DNA from: Leptothrix cholodnii SP-6
Lineage (GTDB): Bacteria > Pseudomonadota > Gammaproteobacteria > Burkholderiales > Burkholderiaceae_C
NCBI RefSeq assembly: GCF_000019785.1
Contig: NC_010524.1
Span: 3,336,001-3,400,000, forward strand
Reading direction: 5' to 3'
DNA length: 64,000 nt
The notes under the pieces are model-generated. The model was not told where the DNA came from. It did not search any database and saw only the letters and a list, made by a program, of their open reading frames with translations. The first letter of the stretch is position 1. The number at the start of each line of letters is the position of its first letter. This document shows, in pieces, positions 51,348 to 62,744 of this stretch. The position numbers and the translations under genes were made by a program.

Positions 51348-52085
51348 ATGTCATCCACCGCCGACCTCATCAGCGTGCTCAAAGCCGAACTCAAGGCCGC
51401 CGGCATGACCTACGCGCAGCTCGCCGCGGCGCTCGGCCTGGCCGAATCGAGCGTCAAGCGCATGTTCGCGGCTGGCGACATGCCGCTGTCGCGGATCGAC
51501 GAGATCTGCCGCGTGCTGCGCACCGATTTCGCCGAGCTGGCGCTGAAGGTGGCGGACCGCCAGCCGCCACGCCGCGAGCTGACGCTGGAGCAGGAGCGCG
51601 CGGTGGTGGCCGACCGCAAGCTGCTGCTGGCCGCGATCTGCTGCCTGAGCCAGTGGACCTTCGATCAGGTGCTGACCAGCTACCGCTACGACGAGGCCGA
51701 GCTGGTGCGCTATTTCGTGCAGCTCGACCGGCTCGGCATCATCGAGCTGAAGGCGCACAACCGCTACCGGCTGCAGGTGGCCAAGACCTTCCGCTGGCGG
51801 CCGATGGGGCCGGTGATGCAGTACTTCCGCGCCGAGGTCGTGCCCGACTACTACCGCGGCGGCTTCGATGGCGCCAACGAGCTGCTGATGCTGGTGCACG
51901 GCGAGATCGGCCACAGCCTGGCGGCGCTGTTCAACGACCGCCTGGCCCGGCTGGCGCAGGACTTTGCCCAGCAGCACCTGGCCGACCAGAAGCTGCCCGA
52001 GGCGCAGAAGCGGCCCTACACGCTGGTGATCGGCATGCGCTCGTGGCTGTTCGGCGCGTTCAGGGAGCTCAAGCGCGAGGCTTGA
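51348..52085 (+). CDS. XRE-family helix-turn-helix regulator
   Basis: 245 residues. The N-terminal HTH (about 5-65) reads LISVLKAELKAAGMTYAQLAAALGLAESSVKRMFAAGDMPLSRIDEICRVL. The larger C-terminal part (about 90-245) begins RKLLLAAICCLSQWTFDQVL and includes a winged-helix-like LVRYFVQLDRLGIIELKAHNRYRL segment plus a helical end (LARLAQDFAQQHL; FGAFRELKREA). The effector is unknown. ATG 51348 is chosen since the HTH homology starts at once. Convergent with acs, sharing its terminator region. Confidence 0.82.
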   Translation: MSSTADLISVLKAELKAAGMTYAQLAAALGLAESSVKRMFAAGDMPLSRIDEICRVLRTDFAELALKVADRQPPRRELTLEQERAVVADRKLLLAAICCLSQWTFDQVLTSYRYDEAELVRYFVQLDRLGIIELKAHNRYRLQVAKTFRWRPMGPVMQYFRAEVVPDYYRGGFDGANELLMLVHGEIGHSLAALFNDRLARLAQDFAQQHLADQKLPEAQKRPYTLVIGMRSWLFGAFRELKREA

Positions 52086-52114
52086 GGCCGAACACGGAAC
52101 AGGGGACGCCAATG

Positions 52115-52138
52115 AAAACGCCCCGCAGTGCGGGGCGT
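52115..52138 (-). terminator. Rho-independent terminator of acs
   Basis: On the minus strand ACGCCCCGCA pairs with TGCGGGGCGT and is followed by TTTT. It lies 40 bp after the acs stop and between convergent genes. Confidence 0.75.
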
Positions 52139-52178
52139 CGAACCGTCAGATCACCCCGCGCCAGGCGGGGCGACCCGA

Positions 52179-54155
52179 TCAGTAGGCCTGGCCGAGCTGG
52201 TCCAGGATGGCCGGGTTTTCCAGAGTGCTGGTGTCCTGGGTGATGGTCTCGCCCTTGGCGATCGAGCGCAGCAGGCGACGCATGATCTTGCCCGAGCGGG
52301 TCTTGGGCAGGTTGTCGCCGAAGCGGATGTCCTTGGGCTTGGCGATCGGGCCGATCTCCTTGCCGACGTGGTCGCGCAGCTGCTTGGCGATCGCCTTGGC
52401 CTCGTCGCCGGTGGGCGCCGGGCGCTTGAGCACGACGAAGGCGCAGACCGCCTCGCCGGTGGTCTCGTCGGGGCGGCCGACCACGGCGGCTTCGGCCACC
52501 AGCTCGGTGCAGCTGACCAGCGCGGACTCGATCTCCATCGTGCCCATGCGGTGGCCGGAGACGTTGAGCACGTCGTCGATGCGGCCGGTGATGGTGAAGT
52601 AGCCGGTCTCGGCGTCGCGGATCGCGCCGTCGCCTGCCAGGTAGTACTTGCCCTGGAAGTCGGCCGGGTAGTAGCTCTTGACGAAGCGCTCGTTGTCACC
52701 CCAGATGGTGCGGATCATCGACGGCCACGGACGCTTGACGACCAGGATGCCGCCCTGGCCGTTGGGCACGTCCTTGCCGGTCTCGTCGACGATCGCGGCC
52801 TGGATGCCCGGGAAGGGCAGCGTGCACGAACCCGGCACCATCGGCGTCGCGCCCGGCAGCGGGGTGATCATGTGGCCGCCGGTCTCGGTCTGCCAGAAGG
52901 TGTCGACGATCGGGCAGCGGCTGCCACCGACGTTCTTGTAGTACCACTCCCAGGCGGCCGGATTGATCGGCTCGCCGACCGAGCCCAGCAGGCGCAGGCT
53001 CGACAGGTCGTAGCTCTTCGGGTGCACGGCGTCGTTGGCCTCGGCGGCCTTGATCAGCGAGCGGATGGCGGTGGGCGCGGTGTAGAAGATCGAGACCTTG
53101 TGGTCCTGGATCATCTTCCAGAAGCGGCCGGCGTCCGGGTAGGTCGGCACGCCTTCGAAGACGATCTCGGTGCCGCCCAGCGCGAGCGGGCCGTAGGTGA
53201 TGTAGGTGTGGCCGGTGACCCAGCCGATGTCGGCGGTGCACCAGAACACGTCGTCGGCCTTCAGGTCGAAGGTCCACTGGGTGGTCAGCGCGGCGTGCAG
53301 CAGGTAGCCGCCGGTGCTGTGCTGCACGCCCTTGGGCTTGCCGGTCGAGCCGGAGGTGTAGAGCAGGAACAGCGGGTGTTCCGCGCCGACCCACTCGGGC
53401 TCGCAGGTGGTCGGCTGGCTGGCGGCCAGGTCGGCCAGCCAGAGGTCACGGCCTTCGACCATGTTGATCGGCGAGCCGGTGCGCTTGACGACCAGCACGT
53501 TCTTGACCGCATCGCAGCCGCCCAGGCCGAGCGCCTCGTCGACGATGCCCTTGAGCGCCAGCGGCTTGCCGCCACGCACCTGGTGGTCGGCGGTGATCAC
53601 GGCGACGGCGCCGGTGTCCTCGATGCGGTCACGCAGCGACTGCGCCGAGAAGCCGCCGAACACCACCGAGTGGGTGGCGCCGATGCGGGCGCAGGCCTGC
53701 ATGGCAGCCACGCCGTCGATCGACATCGAGATGTAGATGACGACCCGATCGCCCTTGGTGACGCCCAGCGACTTCAGCGCGTTGGCGTACTGGCAGGTCT
53801 TGGCCAGCAGTTCGCTGTAGGTGACCTTGGTGACTTCGCCGCCGTCGGCCTCGAAGATGATGGCAGTCTTGTCGCCCAGGCCGCGCTCGATGTTGCGATC
53901 CAGGCAGTTGTAGGAGGCGTTGAGCGTGCCGTCCTCGAACCACTTGAAGAACGGCGCGTTGCTCTCGTCGAGCACGGTGGTGAACGGGGTCTTCCAGCTC
54001 AGCAGCTCGCGTGCCTGACGGGCCCAGAAACCCTCGTAGTCCGTTTCGGCTTCCTTGCACAGCGCGTGGTACGCATCCATGCCCGACACGTGGGCAGAGG
54101 CCACCACGGCATCGCTGGGCAGGTACAGCTTCGATTGGGTTTCTGCTTGACTCAT
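52179..54155 (-). CDS. acs: Acetyl-CoA synthetase
   Basis: 658 residues, the normal family length. Motifs include the adenylate-binding loop [21 protein letters not shown], the [20 protein letters not shown] stretch, [57 protein letters not shown] and the C-terminal [15 protein letters not shown], whose lysine is the acetylation control site in homologues. It converts acetate, ATP and CoA to acetyl-CoA in the cytoplasm. Start ATG 54155 is preceded by GGAGA. Transcribed alone, ending at the terminator at 52115-52138. Confidence 0.97.
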   Translation of the reverse strand: MSQAETQSKLYLPSDAVVASAHVSGMDAYHALCKEAETDYEGFWARQARELLSWKTPFTTVLDESNAPFFKWFEDGTLNASYNCLDRNIERGLGDKTAIIFEADGGEVTKVTYSELLAKTCQYANALKSLGVTKGDRVVIYISMSIDGVAAMQACARIGATHSVVFGGFSAQSLRDRIEDTGAVAVITADHQVRGGKPLALKGIVDEALGLGGCDAVKNVLVVKRTGSPINMVEGRDLWLADLAASQPTTCEPEWVGAEHPLFLLYTSGSTGKPKGVQHSTGGYLLHAALTTQWTFDLKADDVFWCTADIGWVTGHTYITYGPLALGGTEIVFEGVPTYPDAGRFWKMIQDHKVSIFYTAPTAIRSLIKAAEANDAVHPKSYDLSSLRLLGSVGEPINPAAWEWYYKNVGGSRCPIVDTFWQTETGGHMITPLPGATPMVPGSCTLPFPGIQAAIVDETGKDVPNGQGGILVVKRPWPSMIRTIWGDNERFVKSYYPADFQGKYYLAGDGAIRDAETGYFTITGRIDDVLNVSGHRMGTMEIESALVSCTELVAEAAVVGRPDETTGEAVCAFVVLKRPAPTGDEAKAIAKQLRDHVGKEIGPIAKPKDIRFGDNLPKTRSGKIMRRLLRSIAKGETITQDTSTLENPAILDQLGQAY

Positions 54156-54382
54156 CTTTGTCTCCGAAGGTCGAAATGGAATGCCACGGACAATAGGCAC
54201 AGGCTCTTACGAGCCCCTGACTTTTTCACGGTCTGCGAGGGGCTGCCGCGATGGCGCGCGGCGCAAAACGGCCCCGATGCTGACACGAAGCGCCGCCTAG
54301 AATCGCCCCGGTTTTCCCGATGGCCGGCGCCGGTGCGTGCCGGCGTCCGCCACTCACACACCAACACGACACCACGGATCCC

Positions 54383-54976
54383 ATGAAAGAACCCCTCAGC
54401 CCGAAACCGGGCGCGTTGGCCAACCTGATCTTCGCCAGCCGCTGGTTGCAATTGCCGCTCTACCTGGGACTGATCCTGGCGCAGGGTGTCTACGTCTTCC
54501 ACTTCTGGGTCGAACTGGTGCACCTGATCGAGGCGGCGTTCGGCAACCAGGCCGCGCTCGCCCAGCTGGTGGGCAGCATCGGCTACAAGAGCGACATCCA
54601 GGTCTCGCAGCTCAACGAGACCATCATCATGCTGGTGGTGCTAGCACTGATCGACGTGGTGATGATCAGCAACCTGCTGATCATGGTGATCATCGGCGGC
54701 TACGAGACCTTCGTGTCGCGCCTGGGCCTCGAGGAGCACCCGGACCAGCCCGAGTGGCTGAGCCACGTCAACGCCTCGGTGCTCAAGGTCAAGCTGGCCA
54801 CCGCCATCATCGGCATCAGCTCGATCCACCTGCTCAAGACCTTCATCAACGCCGAGAACTACTCCGAGAAGGTGCTGATGTGGCAGACCGTGATCCACAT
54901 CGCCTTCCTGTTCTCGGCGCTGTCGATCGCCTACGCCGACCGCCTGATGTCGGCAGGCAAGCCTGACGACCACTGA
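54383..54976 (+). CDS. UPF0114/TIGR00645 (YqhA-like) membrane protein
   Basis: 197 residues with about four hydrophobic helices. Family motifs: NLIFASRWLQLPLYLGLILAQ, IIMLVVLALIDVVMISNLLIMVIIGGYETFVSRLGL, HPDQPEWLSHVNASVLKVKLATAIIGISSIHLLKTFI. Function unknown; conserved in many proteobacteria. A TAGAAT -10-like box lies upstream near 54298 but no good -35. Diverges from acs and is followed by the fumarase gene after 98 bp. Confidence 0.92.
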   Translation: MKEPLSPKPGALANLIFASRWLQLPLYLGLILAQGVYVFHFWVELVHLIEAAFGNQAALAQLVGSIGYKSDIQVSQLNETIIMLVVLALIDVVMISNLLIMVIIGGYETFVSRLGLEEHPDQPEWLSHVNASVLKVKLATAIIGISSIHLLKTFINAENYSEKVLMWQTVIHIAFLFSALSIAYADRLMSAGKPDDH

Positions 54977-55074
54977 TCCGGGCCGATGACCCTCCCCGCG
55001 GGCCTGTCACACGTCAGCCCCGGTGCAGATCGGGGTCCTAAACTTCCGTTCACACAGCCTCTTCGAGTTCTGCC

Positions 55075-56601
55075 ATGACCACCACCATCCGCCAGGCCGA
55101 CCTGATCGAAAGCGTCGCCGCCGCCCTGCAGTACATCAGCTACTACCACCCGGCCGACTACATCGCCCACCTGGCGCGCGCCTACGAGCGCGAGGCCTCG
55201 CCGGCCGCCAAGGATGCGATCGCGCAGATCCTGACCAACTCGAAGATGTGCGCCGAAGGCCATCGGCCGATCTGCCAGGACACCGGCATCGTCAACGTGT
55301 TCCTGAAGATCGGCATGGACGTCAAGTGGGAGGGTTTCACCGGCTCGATCGCCGACGCTGTCAACGCCGGCGTGCGCCAGGGTTACCTGAACCCCGACAA
55401 CGTGCTGCGCGCCTCGGTGCTCGACGATCCGATCTTTGCCCGCAAGAACACCAAGGACAACACGCCGGCCGTGATCCACATGGAGCTGGTGCCGGGCAAC
55501 ACGGTCGACGTGATCGTGGCGGCCAAGGGCGGTGGCAGCGAGAACAAGTCGAAGATGTACATGCTCAACCCGAGCGACAACATCGTCGACTGGGTGCTCA
55601 AGACCGTGCCGACGATGGGCGCGGGCTGGTGTCCGCCGGGCATGCTGGGCATCGGCGTGGGCGGTACGGCCGAGAAGGCCGTGATGATGGCCAAGGAAGC
55701 GTTGATGGAAGACATCGACATGTACGAGCTTCTGGAACGCGGCCCGCAGAACAAGCTCGAAGAGCTGCGCATCGAGCTGTACGAGAAGGTCAACGCGCTG
55801 GGCATCGGCGCCCAAGGCCTGGGCGGCCTGACCACCGTGCTGGACGTCAAGATCAAGACCTTCGCGACCCACGCGGCCAGCAAGCCGATCGCGATGATCC
55901 CCAACTGCGCCGCCACCCGCCACGGCCACTTCGTGCTCGACGGTTCCGGCCCGGCCTACATGGAGCCGCCGAGCCTCGACCTGTGGCCCAACGTGGCCTG
56001 GGCGCCCGACTACAACAAGAGCAAGCGCGTCGATCTCAACACGCTGACCAAGGCCGAAGTGGCGAGCTGGAAGCCGGGCGACACGCTGCTGCTCAACGGC
56101 AAGATGCTGACCGGCCGCGACGCTGCCCACAAGCGCATCAACGACATGCTGGCCAAGGGCGAGCCGCTGCCGGTGGACTTCACGAACCGCGTCATCTACT
56201 ACGTCGGCCCGGTCGATCCGGTGCGTGACGAGGTCGTCGGCCCGGCCGGCCCGACCACCGCCACCCGCATGGACGGCTTCACCCGCATGATGCTGGAGAA
56301 GACCGGCCTGATCTCGATGGTCGGCAAGGCCGAGCGCGGCCCGGTGGCGATCCAGGCGATCAAGGACAACCAGAGCGCGTACCTGATGGCCGTGGGCGGC
56401 GCCGCCTACCTGGTCGCCAAGGCGATCAAGGGCGCGAAGGTCGTCGGCTTTGCCGACCTCGGCATGGAAGCGATCTACGAGTTCGACGTCAAGGACATGC
56501 CGGTGACGGTGGCGGTCGACGCCAGCGGCACCAGCGTGCACAACACCGGGCCGAAGGAATGGCAGGCCCGCATCGGCAAGATCCCGGTCGTCGAAGCCTG
56601 A
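55075..56601 (+). CDS. fumA: Fumarate hydratase class I, iron-sulfur type
   Basis: 508 residues, fused alpha and beta parts. The three cluster-binding cysteines are Cys67 (RPICQDTG), Cys186 (GWCPPGMLG) and Cys278 (IPNCAATRHG), with spacing of 119 and 92 matching FumA-type enzymes. Late motifs include TTATRMDGFTRMMLEKTGLISMVGKAERG and a C-terminal KEWQARIGKI. It hydrates fumarate to malate in the TCA cycle using a [4Fe-4S] cluster. Single gene, one base before the convergent channel gene stop. Confidence 0.95.
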   Translation: MTTTIRQADLIESVAAALQYISYYHPADYIAHLARAYEREASPAAKDAIAQILTNSKMCAEGHRPICQDTGIVNVFLKIGMDVKWEGFTGSIADAVNAGVRQGYLNPDNVLRASVLDDPIFARKNTKDNTPAVIHMELVPGNTVDVIVAAKGGGSENKSKMYMLNPSDNIVDWVLKTVPTMGAGWCPPGMLGIGVGGTAEKAVMMAKEALMEDIDMYELLERGPQNKLEELRIELYEKVNALGIGAQGLGGLTTVLDVKIKTFATHAASKPIAMIPNCAATRHGHFVLDGSGPAYMEPPSLDLWPNVAWAPDYNKSKRVDLNTLTKAEVASWKPGDTLLLNGKMLTGRDAAHKRINDMLAKGEPLPVDFTNRVIYYVGPVDPVRDEVVGPAGPTTATRMDGFTRMMLEKTGLISMVGKAERGPVAIQAIKDNQSAYLMAVGGAAYLVAKAIKGAKVVGFADLGMEAIYEFDVKDMPVTVAVDASGTSVHNTGPKEWQARIGKIPVVEA

Positions 56602-56602
56602 A

Positions 56603-57973
56603 TCAGCCGCTGGCGTTCGTATCCGTCAGCGCTTCGTTCGATCCGGCCGCCAGCCTTGGCGCCGCGGCCGGTGTTTCTCGCAGGATGCGCAGCACCCGCT
56701 GCGGATAGGGAATCTCGATCCCGTCGCGGTCGAGGAGGGCCAGGATCGCCAGATTCACCTCCGACAGCACGTTGCCCTGGCCCTGGTCGGGGTCGGCGAT
56801 CCAGAACGTGATCTTCAGATCGAGGCCATCGGCACCGAAGGCGACGAAGTGCGCGGTAGGTGCCGGATCGGGCAGCACGCGTCCGATCGATCCGACCGTC
56901 GTGCAGATGCGCTCGCACAGCGCGGCGACGTCGGTGCCGTAGGCCACGCTGACCCGGGTCGTCAGCAGCAGGCGGGAATCGCCCAGCGACAGATTCTGCA
57001 CCGTGGTGGTGATCAGCGTTTCGTTGGGCACGATGGCCTCGCGCCCGTTGCCGGCACGGATCACGGTGTAGCGGGTGGTGATGTCGGTGATGCGGCCCTC
57101 GAAATCGGCCACCTGCACCAGGTCGCCGATGCGCAGCGAGCGCTCGGCCAGGATCACGAACCCCGAGACGTAGTTGGCCGCCAGCTTCTGCAGGCCGAAG
57201 CCGATGCCGACGCCCAGCGCGCCGCCGAGCACGCCGAGCGCGGTGAGGTCGATGCCGACCGCACTCAGCGCCACCAGCAGGCCGACGAACATCAGGAAAG
57301 CCCGCAATGCATTGGCCGCCGCCTTGCGCAGCGAGAGCTGGCCGCCCTGCACGCCGTCGAGCAGACGGGCCTCGAGCGCCGCCGAGACCCACAGGGCCAG
57401 CATCAGCACGAAACCGGCCGACAGCGTGCCTTCGATGAGGGTGCGCAGCGTCACCGGCTTGGCGCCAAGCTTCCAGCTGATCTCGTCGAGCCCGTCCATG
57501 AACGCCGGCAACACGCCCGTCAGCCACAGCACCAGCGCGCCCCAGGCCAGCCAGGAGATCGTGCGTTCGGCCACCCGCATGAACAGCGAATGCGGGAACG
57601 CCACCGTCAGCACCCGCACGCTCAGGCGAATCAGCGCCAGCGACAGCAGCACCGGGATTGCCAGCTTGAACACCGCCAGCGGCCAGCCCTGCAGGAACAG
57701 CACCTGGCGCGCCAGATAGGCCAGCGCGAGCGCCAGGCTCGGGAACAGCACGCCGTCGACGAGGTAGTCGCCGAACCAGATCGAGGCCAGCGGCGCGGTG
57801 CGGCCGGCTTCGGCGCGAACGCTGCGGGCCACGGAGCGCATCACGTACACCAGCACGGCGGTGACGGCCAACACGGTTGCCAGAACGCCCAGTTCGATCA
57901 GGGCGGCCGGCTTGGTCAGGGCGGCCAGCAGGGAGTCGAGCGCGGGAGGAGTGGGCAGCATCGGTGTCGGCAT
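56603..57973 (-). CDS. MscS-type mechanosensitive ion channel
   Basis: 456 residues. About five to six membrane helices are followed by the MscS pore helix and beta domain: VLGGALGVGIGFGLQKLAANYVSGFVILAERSLRIGDLVQV, then EGRITDITTRYTVIRAGNGREAIVPNETLITTTVQNLS. The C-terminal alpha/beta cytoplasmic domain ends IEIPYPQRVLRIL. It should open under membrane tension to release solutes in the inner membrane. Longer than E. coli MscS, with extra N-terminal helices. Convergent with the fumarase gene. Confidence 0.94.
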   Translation of the reverse strand: MPTPMLPTPPALDSLLAALTKPAALIELGVLATVLAVTAVLVYVMRSVARSVRAEAGRTAPLASIWFGDYLVDGVLFPSLALALAYLARQVLFLQGWPLAVFKLAIPVLLSLALIRLSVRVLTVAFPHSLFMRVAERTISWLAWGALVLWLTGVLPAFMDGLDEISWKLGAKPVTLRTLIEGTLSAGFVLMLALWVSAALEARLLDGVQGGQLSLRKAAANALRAFLMFVGLLVALSAVGIDLTALGVLGGALGVGIGFGLQKLAANYVSGFVILAERSLRIGDLVQVADFEGRITDITTRYTVIRAGNGREAIVPNETLITTTVQNLSLGDSRLLLTTRVSVAYGTDVAALCERICTTVGSIGRVLPDPAPTAHFVAFGADGLDLKITFWIADPDQGQGNVLSEVNLAILALLDRDGIEIPYPQRVLRILRETPAAAPRLAAGSNEALTDTNASG

Positions 57974-58110
57974 CGTGGTCGGATCTCGAGGGAGCGCGAT
58001 TGTCTGACAAGGCCGGGCCGCGCATCGTCTCAGTGCGTATCAGCAGGTCGGGCTGCGACGGCACAATCGCCACCGCCCACTCCCGATTCCGACCGCTGCA
58101 TCGACGCGCC

Positions 58111-58770
58111 GTGCCATCCGAGCCCCTCATCGACATCCTTCACCACGACGACAGCCTGCTGGTGGTGCGCAAGCCGGCCGGGCTGCTGTCGGTGCCCGGG
58201 CGCGGCGAGCATCTGCAGGACTGCGTGGCGGCCCGTGTGCAGGCCATCTGGCCCGACGCCCTGATCGTGCACCGGCTCGACATGGCCACGTCCGGCCTGA
58301 TGGTGATGGCGCGCGGCCCGGCCGCCCAGCGCGCACTCGGCAGCGCCTTCGAGCACCGCAGCGTGACGAAACAGTATGTCGCGGTCGTGGCCGGCGACGT
58401 CGCCGGCGACGCAGGTTCGGTCGACCTGCCGCTGTGCGCCGACTGGCCGAACCGGCCGCGGCAGAAGGTCGACGCCGCGATGGGGCGTCCGTCACTGACC
58501 CATTGGCGCCGGGCCACGCCGGCGCACGAAGGCTCGACGACCGGCGACATCGACCGCACCCGGCTGGAGCTGGAGCCCGTGACAGGACGCTCGCATCAAC
58601 TGCGGGTGCATCTGCTGGCGCTCGGCCATCCGATCCTGGGCGACACCCTCTATGCACCCGACGCGGTGCAACGCATGGCGCCGCGCCTGCTGCTGCACGC
58701 CAGCCGGATCGCATTGCCGCATCCGGCGGGGGGTGGAATCTGCGTCTTCAGCGACCCACCCGCATTCTGA
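58111..58770 (+). CDS. rluA: RluA-family pseudouridine synthase
   Basis: 219 residues from GTG 58111. Motifs include ILHHDDSLLVVRKPAGLLSVPGRG, the catalytic HRLDMATSGLMVMARG with Asp57, KQYVAVVAGDV, TRLELEPVTGRSHQLRVHLLALGHPILGD and PRLLLHASRIALPHP. There is no S4 domain, and the length fits RluA (23S rRNA U746 and tRNA U32) better than RluC/D. The frame is open upstream to 57877 but lacks homology; GTG 58111 gives the family length. Rough support only for the exact uridine target. Confidence 0.9.
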   Translation: MPSEPLIDILHHDDSLLVVRKPAGLLSVPGRGEHLQDCVAARVQAIWPDALIVHRLDMATSGLMVMARGPAAQRALGSAFEHRSVTKQYVAVVAGDVAGDAGSVDLPLCADWPNRPRQKVDAAMGRPSLTHWRRATPAHEGSTTGDIDRTRLELEPVTGRSHQLRVHLLALGHPILGDTLYAPDAVQRMAPRLLLHASRIALPHPAGGGICVFSDPPAF

Positions 58771-58776
58771 GCGGAC

Positions 58777-58809
58777 AAAAAAGCGCCCCCCGGCTTGCGG
58801 CGGGGGGCG
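58777..58809 (-). terminator. Rho-independent terminator for the polysaccharide operon
   Basis: On the minus strand CGCCCCCCG and CGGGGGGCG form a stem, followed by TTTTTT at 58782-58777. It lies about 150 bp after the stop of the epimerase gene and just after the convergent RluA-type gene. The 58810-58958 stretch between holds nothing I recognise. Confidence 0.7.
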
Positions 58810-58958
58810 AATGCTCTGATGCGCCGATCAATGGCTACCTGACCGCGATCGACAGGCTCAAGACTACGCTCACACGGCGAAAGGTCTACTAGGGAATGCG
58901 TTGAGGAACACCCCGGCACACCGTTCCTGGCCTTGACGCCGCGACATATGCACGCCGA

Positions 58959-59989
58959 TCAGGCTGCCGCGTTGGCCACGTACCAGGCGATCGCCTCGGC
59001 CAGGCCTTCATGAACGTCGTGCGTGGGCTCATAGCCCAGCAACGTGCGCGCCTTGCTGACGTCGGCCAGCGAATGGCGCACGTCGCCTCCGCGGAAGTCG
59101 GCGTACGCCGGCTGCGCCACCTGGAGCGACGGCCGCTCCCGCTCGACGCCGGCAGCCAGCGCCGCATGCAGCTGATTGAGCGTGGTGCGATCGCCGACGG
59201 CGACGTTGTAGACCTGGTTCACGGCGGCGTCCTGGGTGGCCAGGGCGGCGCGCAGATTGGCCTGCACGGTGTTGGCGATGTAGCAGAAATCGCGCGACGT
59301 CTCGCCATCGCCGTTGATCGTGCACGGCTCGCCGCGCAGCATCGCGGCGATCCAGCGCGGGATCACCGCGGCGTAGGCGCCGTTCGGATCCTGGCGCGGG
59401 CCGAAGACGTTGAAGTAGCGCAAGCCGATCGTCTGCATGCCGTAGCAGCGCCCGAACACCTCGGCATACAGCTCGTTGAGGTACTTGGTGACCGCGTACG
59501 GCGACAACGGCCGGCCGATCACGTCCTCGACCTTGGGCAAGGTGGGCGAATCGCCGTAGGTCGAACTGGAGGCGGCGTAGACGAAGCGAGCGCCGACATC
59601 ACGCGCAGCCACCAGCATGTTCAGGAAGCCGGTCGCGTTGGCGCGGTGCGTGGTCTGCGGATCCTTCAGCGAACGCGGCACCGAACCGAGCGCGGCCTGG
59701 TGCAGCACGAACTGGGCGCCCTCGCAGGCGGCCACGCAGGTGTCCGGGTCGGCGATGTCGCCTTCGATGAAATGGTGGCGCGCCCAGGCGGCCTCGCCCA
59801 CCGATTCACGCACCGCCTGCAGGTTGTGACGGTGCCCGGTGGCGAAGTTGTCCAGGCTGGTGACCTGCTGGCCGTGCGCCAGCAGGGTCTCGAGCAGGTG
59901 CGAGCCGATGAAACCGGCGCTGCCGGTCACCAGCCAGCGGCGCGACTGGCCTTCGAGCAGCGCGACGAGGTCGGGTTGCAGCGTCAGCA

Positions 59990-59990
<1 letters not shown>
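58959..59990 (-). CDS. tviC: UDP-N-acetylglucosamine/galactosamine 4-epimerase (TviC/WbpP-like SDR)
   Basis: 343 residues. Extended SDR features: Rossmann loop [21 protein letters not shown], a [10 protein letters not shown] strand with the catalytic Ser/Thr, [11 protein letters not shown] with the Tyr-x3-Lys pair, [21 protein letters not shown] and [12 protein letters not shown]. This set fits the WbpP/TviC group, which interconverts UDP-HexNAc or UDP-HexNAcA epimers. Its ATG 59990 overlaps the stop of the dehydrogenase gene as TGATG, so the two enzymes are made together. Precise substrate is inferred. Confidence 0.88.
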
Positions 59991-61270
<1,280 letters not shown>

Positions 61271-61430
61271 CTTCTATTCAACCCAGCACAAGAGAACTGA
61301 CTCGCGGGGGCCCCTGCGACCACCGCTCCCTCGCAATTAGACTGCACTGCACCGATCGTCCATGATCGAGACGAACCGTCGCACAGACGATGCGAGAACT
61401 CCCACACAGACAATCTGCCGCTGCTGACCG

Positions 61431-62591
61431 CTATCGTTCGGCAATCGCCTCAGGCGAGTGCTCCGAATTCTCGGGACCAGGGTTCTTGCGTGCCTGCGCC
61501 TGCCCGAGTCGAGCTGCCCGGGCCCGTTTTGCCTTGTTCAACTGGTAGAGCACCAGACCCCGCCAGTTGTCCCGGAACAAGGTGAACTCCAGCACGGGAT
61601 TGCCCTCCGGCCGCCAGGGATCGGCCCATGCCGGATGTGTGATGAAACACAGACGATCCAGTTCCGGATCTTCACAGGCCCGCTTGAAGGTCTCGCGCAA
61701 GAGCAGCTTGCCGGGGCCGATCTGCGAGAGTTCCTCCAGATAGCCGATCTTCTGCAGGTGGATCTGACGCCCGGTTCGAAACCAGAGCACCGACGCAACC
61801 GGACGTTCACCGACATGGAGCACGTCGATTTCACACTGGCCGCGCGAGCCGAATCCGTCCAGCAGAGCGTTGTAGAACCGCATCAAGGCCGGGTTGCTGG
61901 CCACCGCACTGCCCGCCGCACCCTTCCATCCTGACGCCTCGATGGCGAGGAAAATCGGCATCAGACGAGCCAGATCCTGAGGGCTGCGGGCAAGTTCATA
62001 CCGAAGAGGACCCAGGGCTTCTGCGCGCTTGCCCCCCCGTGACACACTGCTGCGGTGATTTGCACTGCATGACTTCAGCAGTTCTTCCATCGAGCGCCGG
62101 CAGTCGACGCGCGCACTGCTGGAAGCCACTGAGTGCAACATCCGCTGCGGCGCGAAGTGCTGCAACCAAGCCGCCATGACGCCATCAGCGGGAATCTGAG
62201 GCAAGACAAACCGGTCCCACTCGGGCGCATCACGCCCCTGCAACCAATTCCAGAACGCGGGCCACAGTGTCACATCGGCCCGATCTGCACAGACATCTGA
62301 CAGTGTCATGTGCCCGTGATTGACAAAGCGAAGTTCGGGCACACGCAGCGGCCCCACCTTTCGCACCACGGACTGCAACGCAAACACAGCCTTCAACTGG
62401 CCCTCGTGATGAACGGAAACCCAAATCGATTTTTCCGGATTTTCGTTTATCGCCTGATGCGCATGAAACCACTGAGGACGTTGAAAGTACTCGGCATCGG
62501 GGAGCGAGTCAGCCAGCGCCTGCCATGCTGGCGCCAGTTCCCTCAAACCTGCGATACCGCTCGACCACGAAAACTGCCAGCCGTTCGACAT
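61431..62591 (-). CDS. CelD/BcsL-type (GNAT fold) acyltransferase
   Basis: 386 residues of the tandem-GNAT family often called cellulose-biosynthesis CelD protein. Features: an N-terminal LAPAWQALADSLPDAEYFQRPQWFHAHQ, central NHRSSVSRGGKRAEALG and ASGWKGAAGSAVA, and a C-terminal VLHVGERPVASVLWFRTGRQIHLQKIGY and GKLLLRETFKRAC. Homologues add acyl or aminoacyl groups to polysaccharide precursors or peptides. The C-terminus is Lys/Arg/Ala-rich. It follows the paralogous gene at 62745 in the same direction. Base composition is lower in G+C than the rest of the window. Confidence 0.85.
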   Translation of the reverse strand: MSNGWQFSWSSGIAGLRELAPAWQALADSLPDAEYFQRPQWFHAHQAINENPEKSIWVSVHHEGQLKAVFALQSVVRKVGPLRVPELRFVNHGHMTLSDVCADRADVTLWPAFWNWLQGRDAPEWDRFVLPQIPADGVMAAWLQHFAPQRMLHSVASSSARVDCRRSMEELLKSCSANHRSSVSRGGKRAEALGPLRYELARSPQDLARLMPIFLAIEASGWKGAAGSAVASNPALMRFYNALLDGFGSRGQCEIDVLHVGERPVASVLWFRTGRQIHLQKIGYLEELSQIGPGKLLLRETFKRACEDPELDRLCFITHPAWADPWRPEGNPVLEFTLFRDNWRGLVLYQLNKAKRARAARLGQAQARKNPGPENSEHSPEAIAER

Positions 62592-62744
62592 TGCCTGTCC
62601 ATCCTGTCAGATGACAGTCCGAGAAGCAGGCATGTGAAACGCACATGCCCATCGACTCATTTGCCACCGTTACATTCTGAACCATCATCGTGACAATGAT
62701 CTGCGCACGAGTCCACTGACGAAAGTACTAGTCGCCCACCGAAC

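Noticed and set aside
61271..61430. Promoter of the polysaccharide genes
   Set aside because: Small inverted repeats and a TCTAAT-like box exist, but no -35 at a proper distance, so no site is called.
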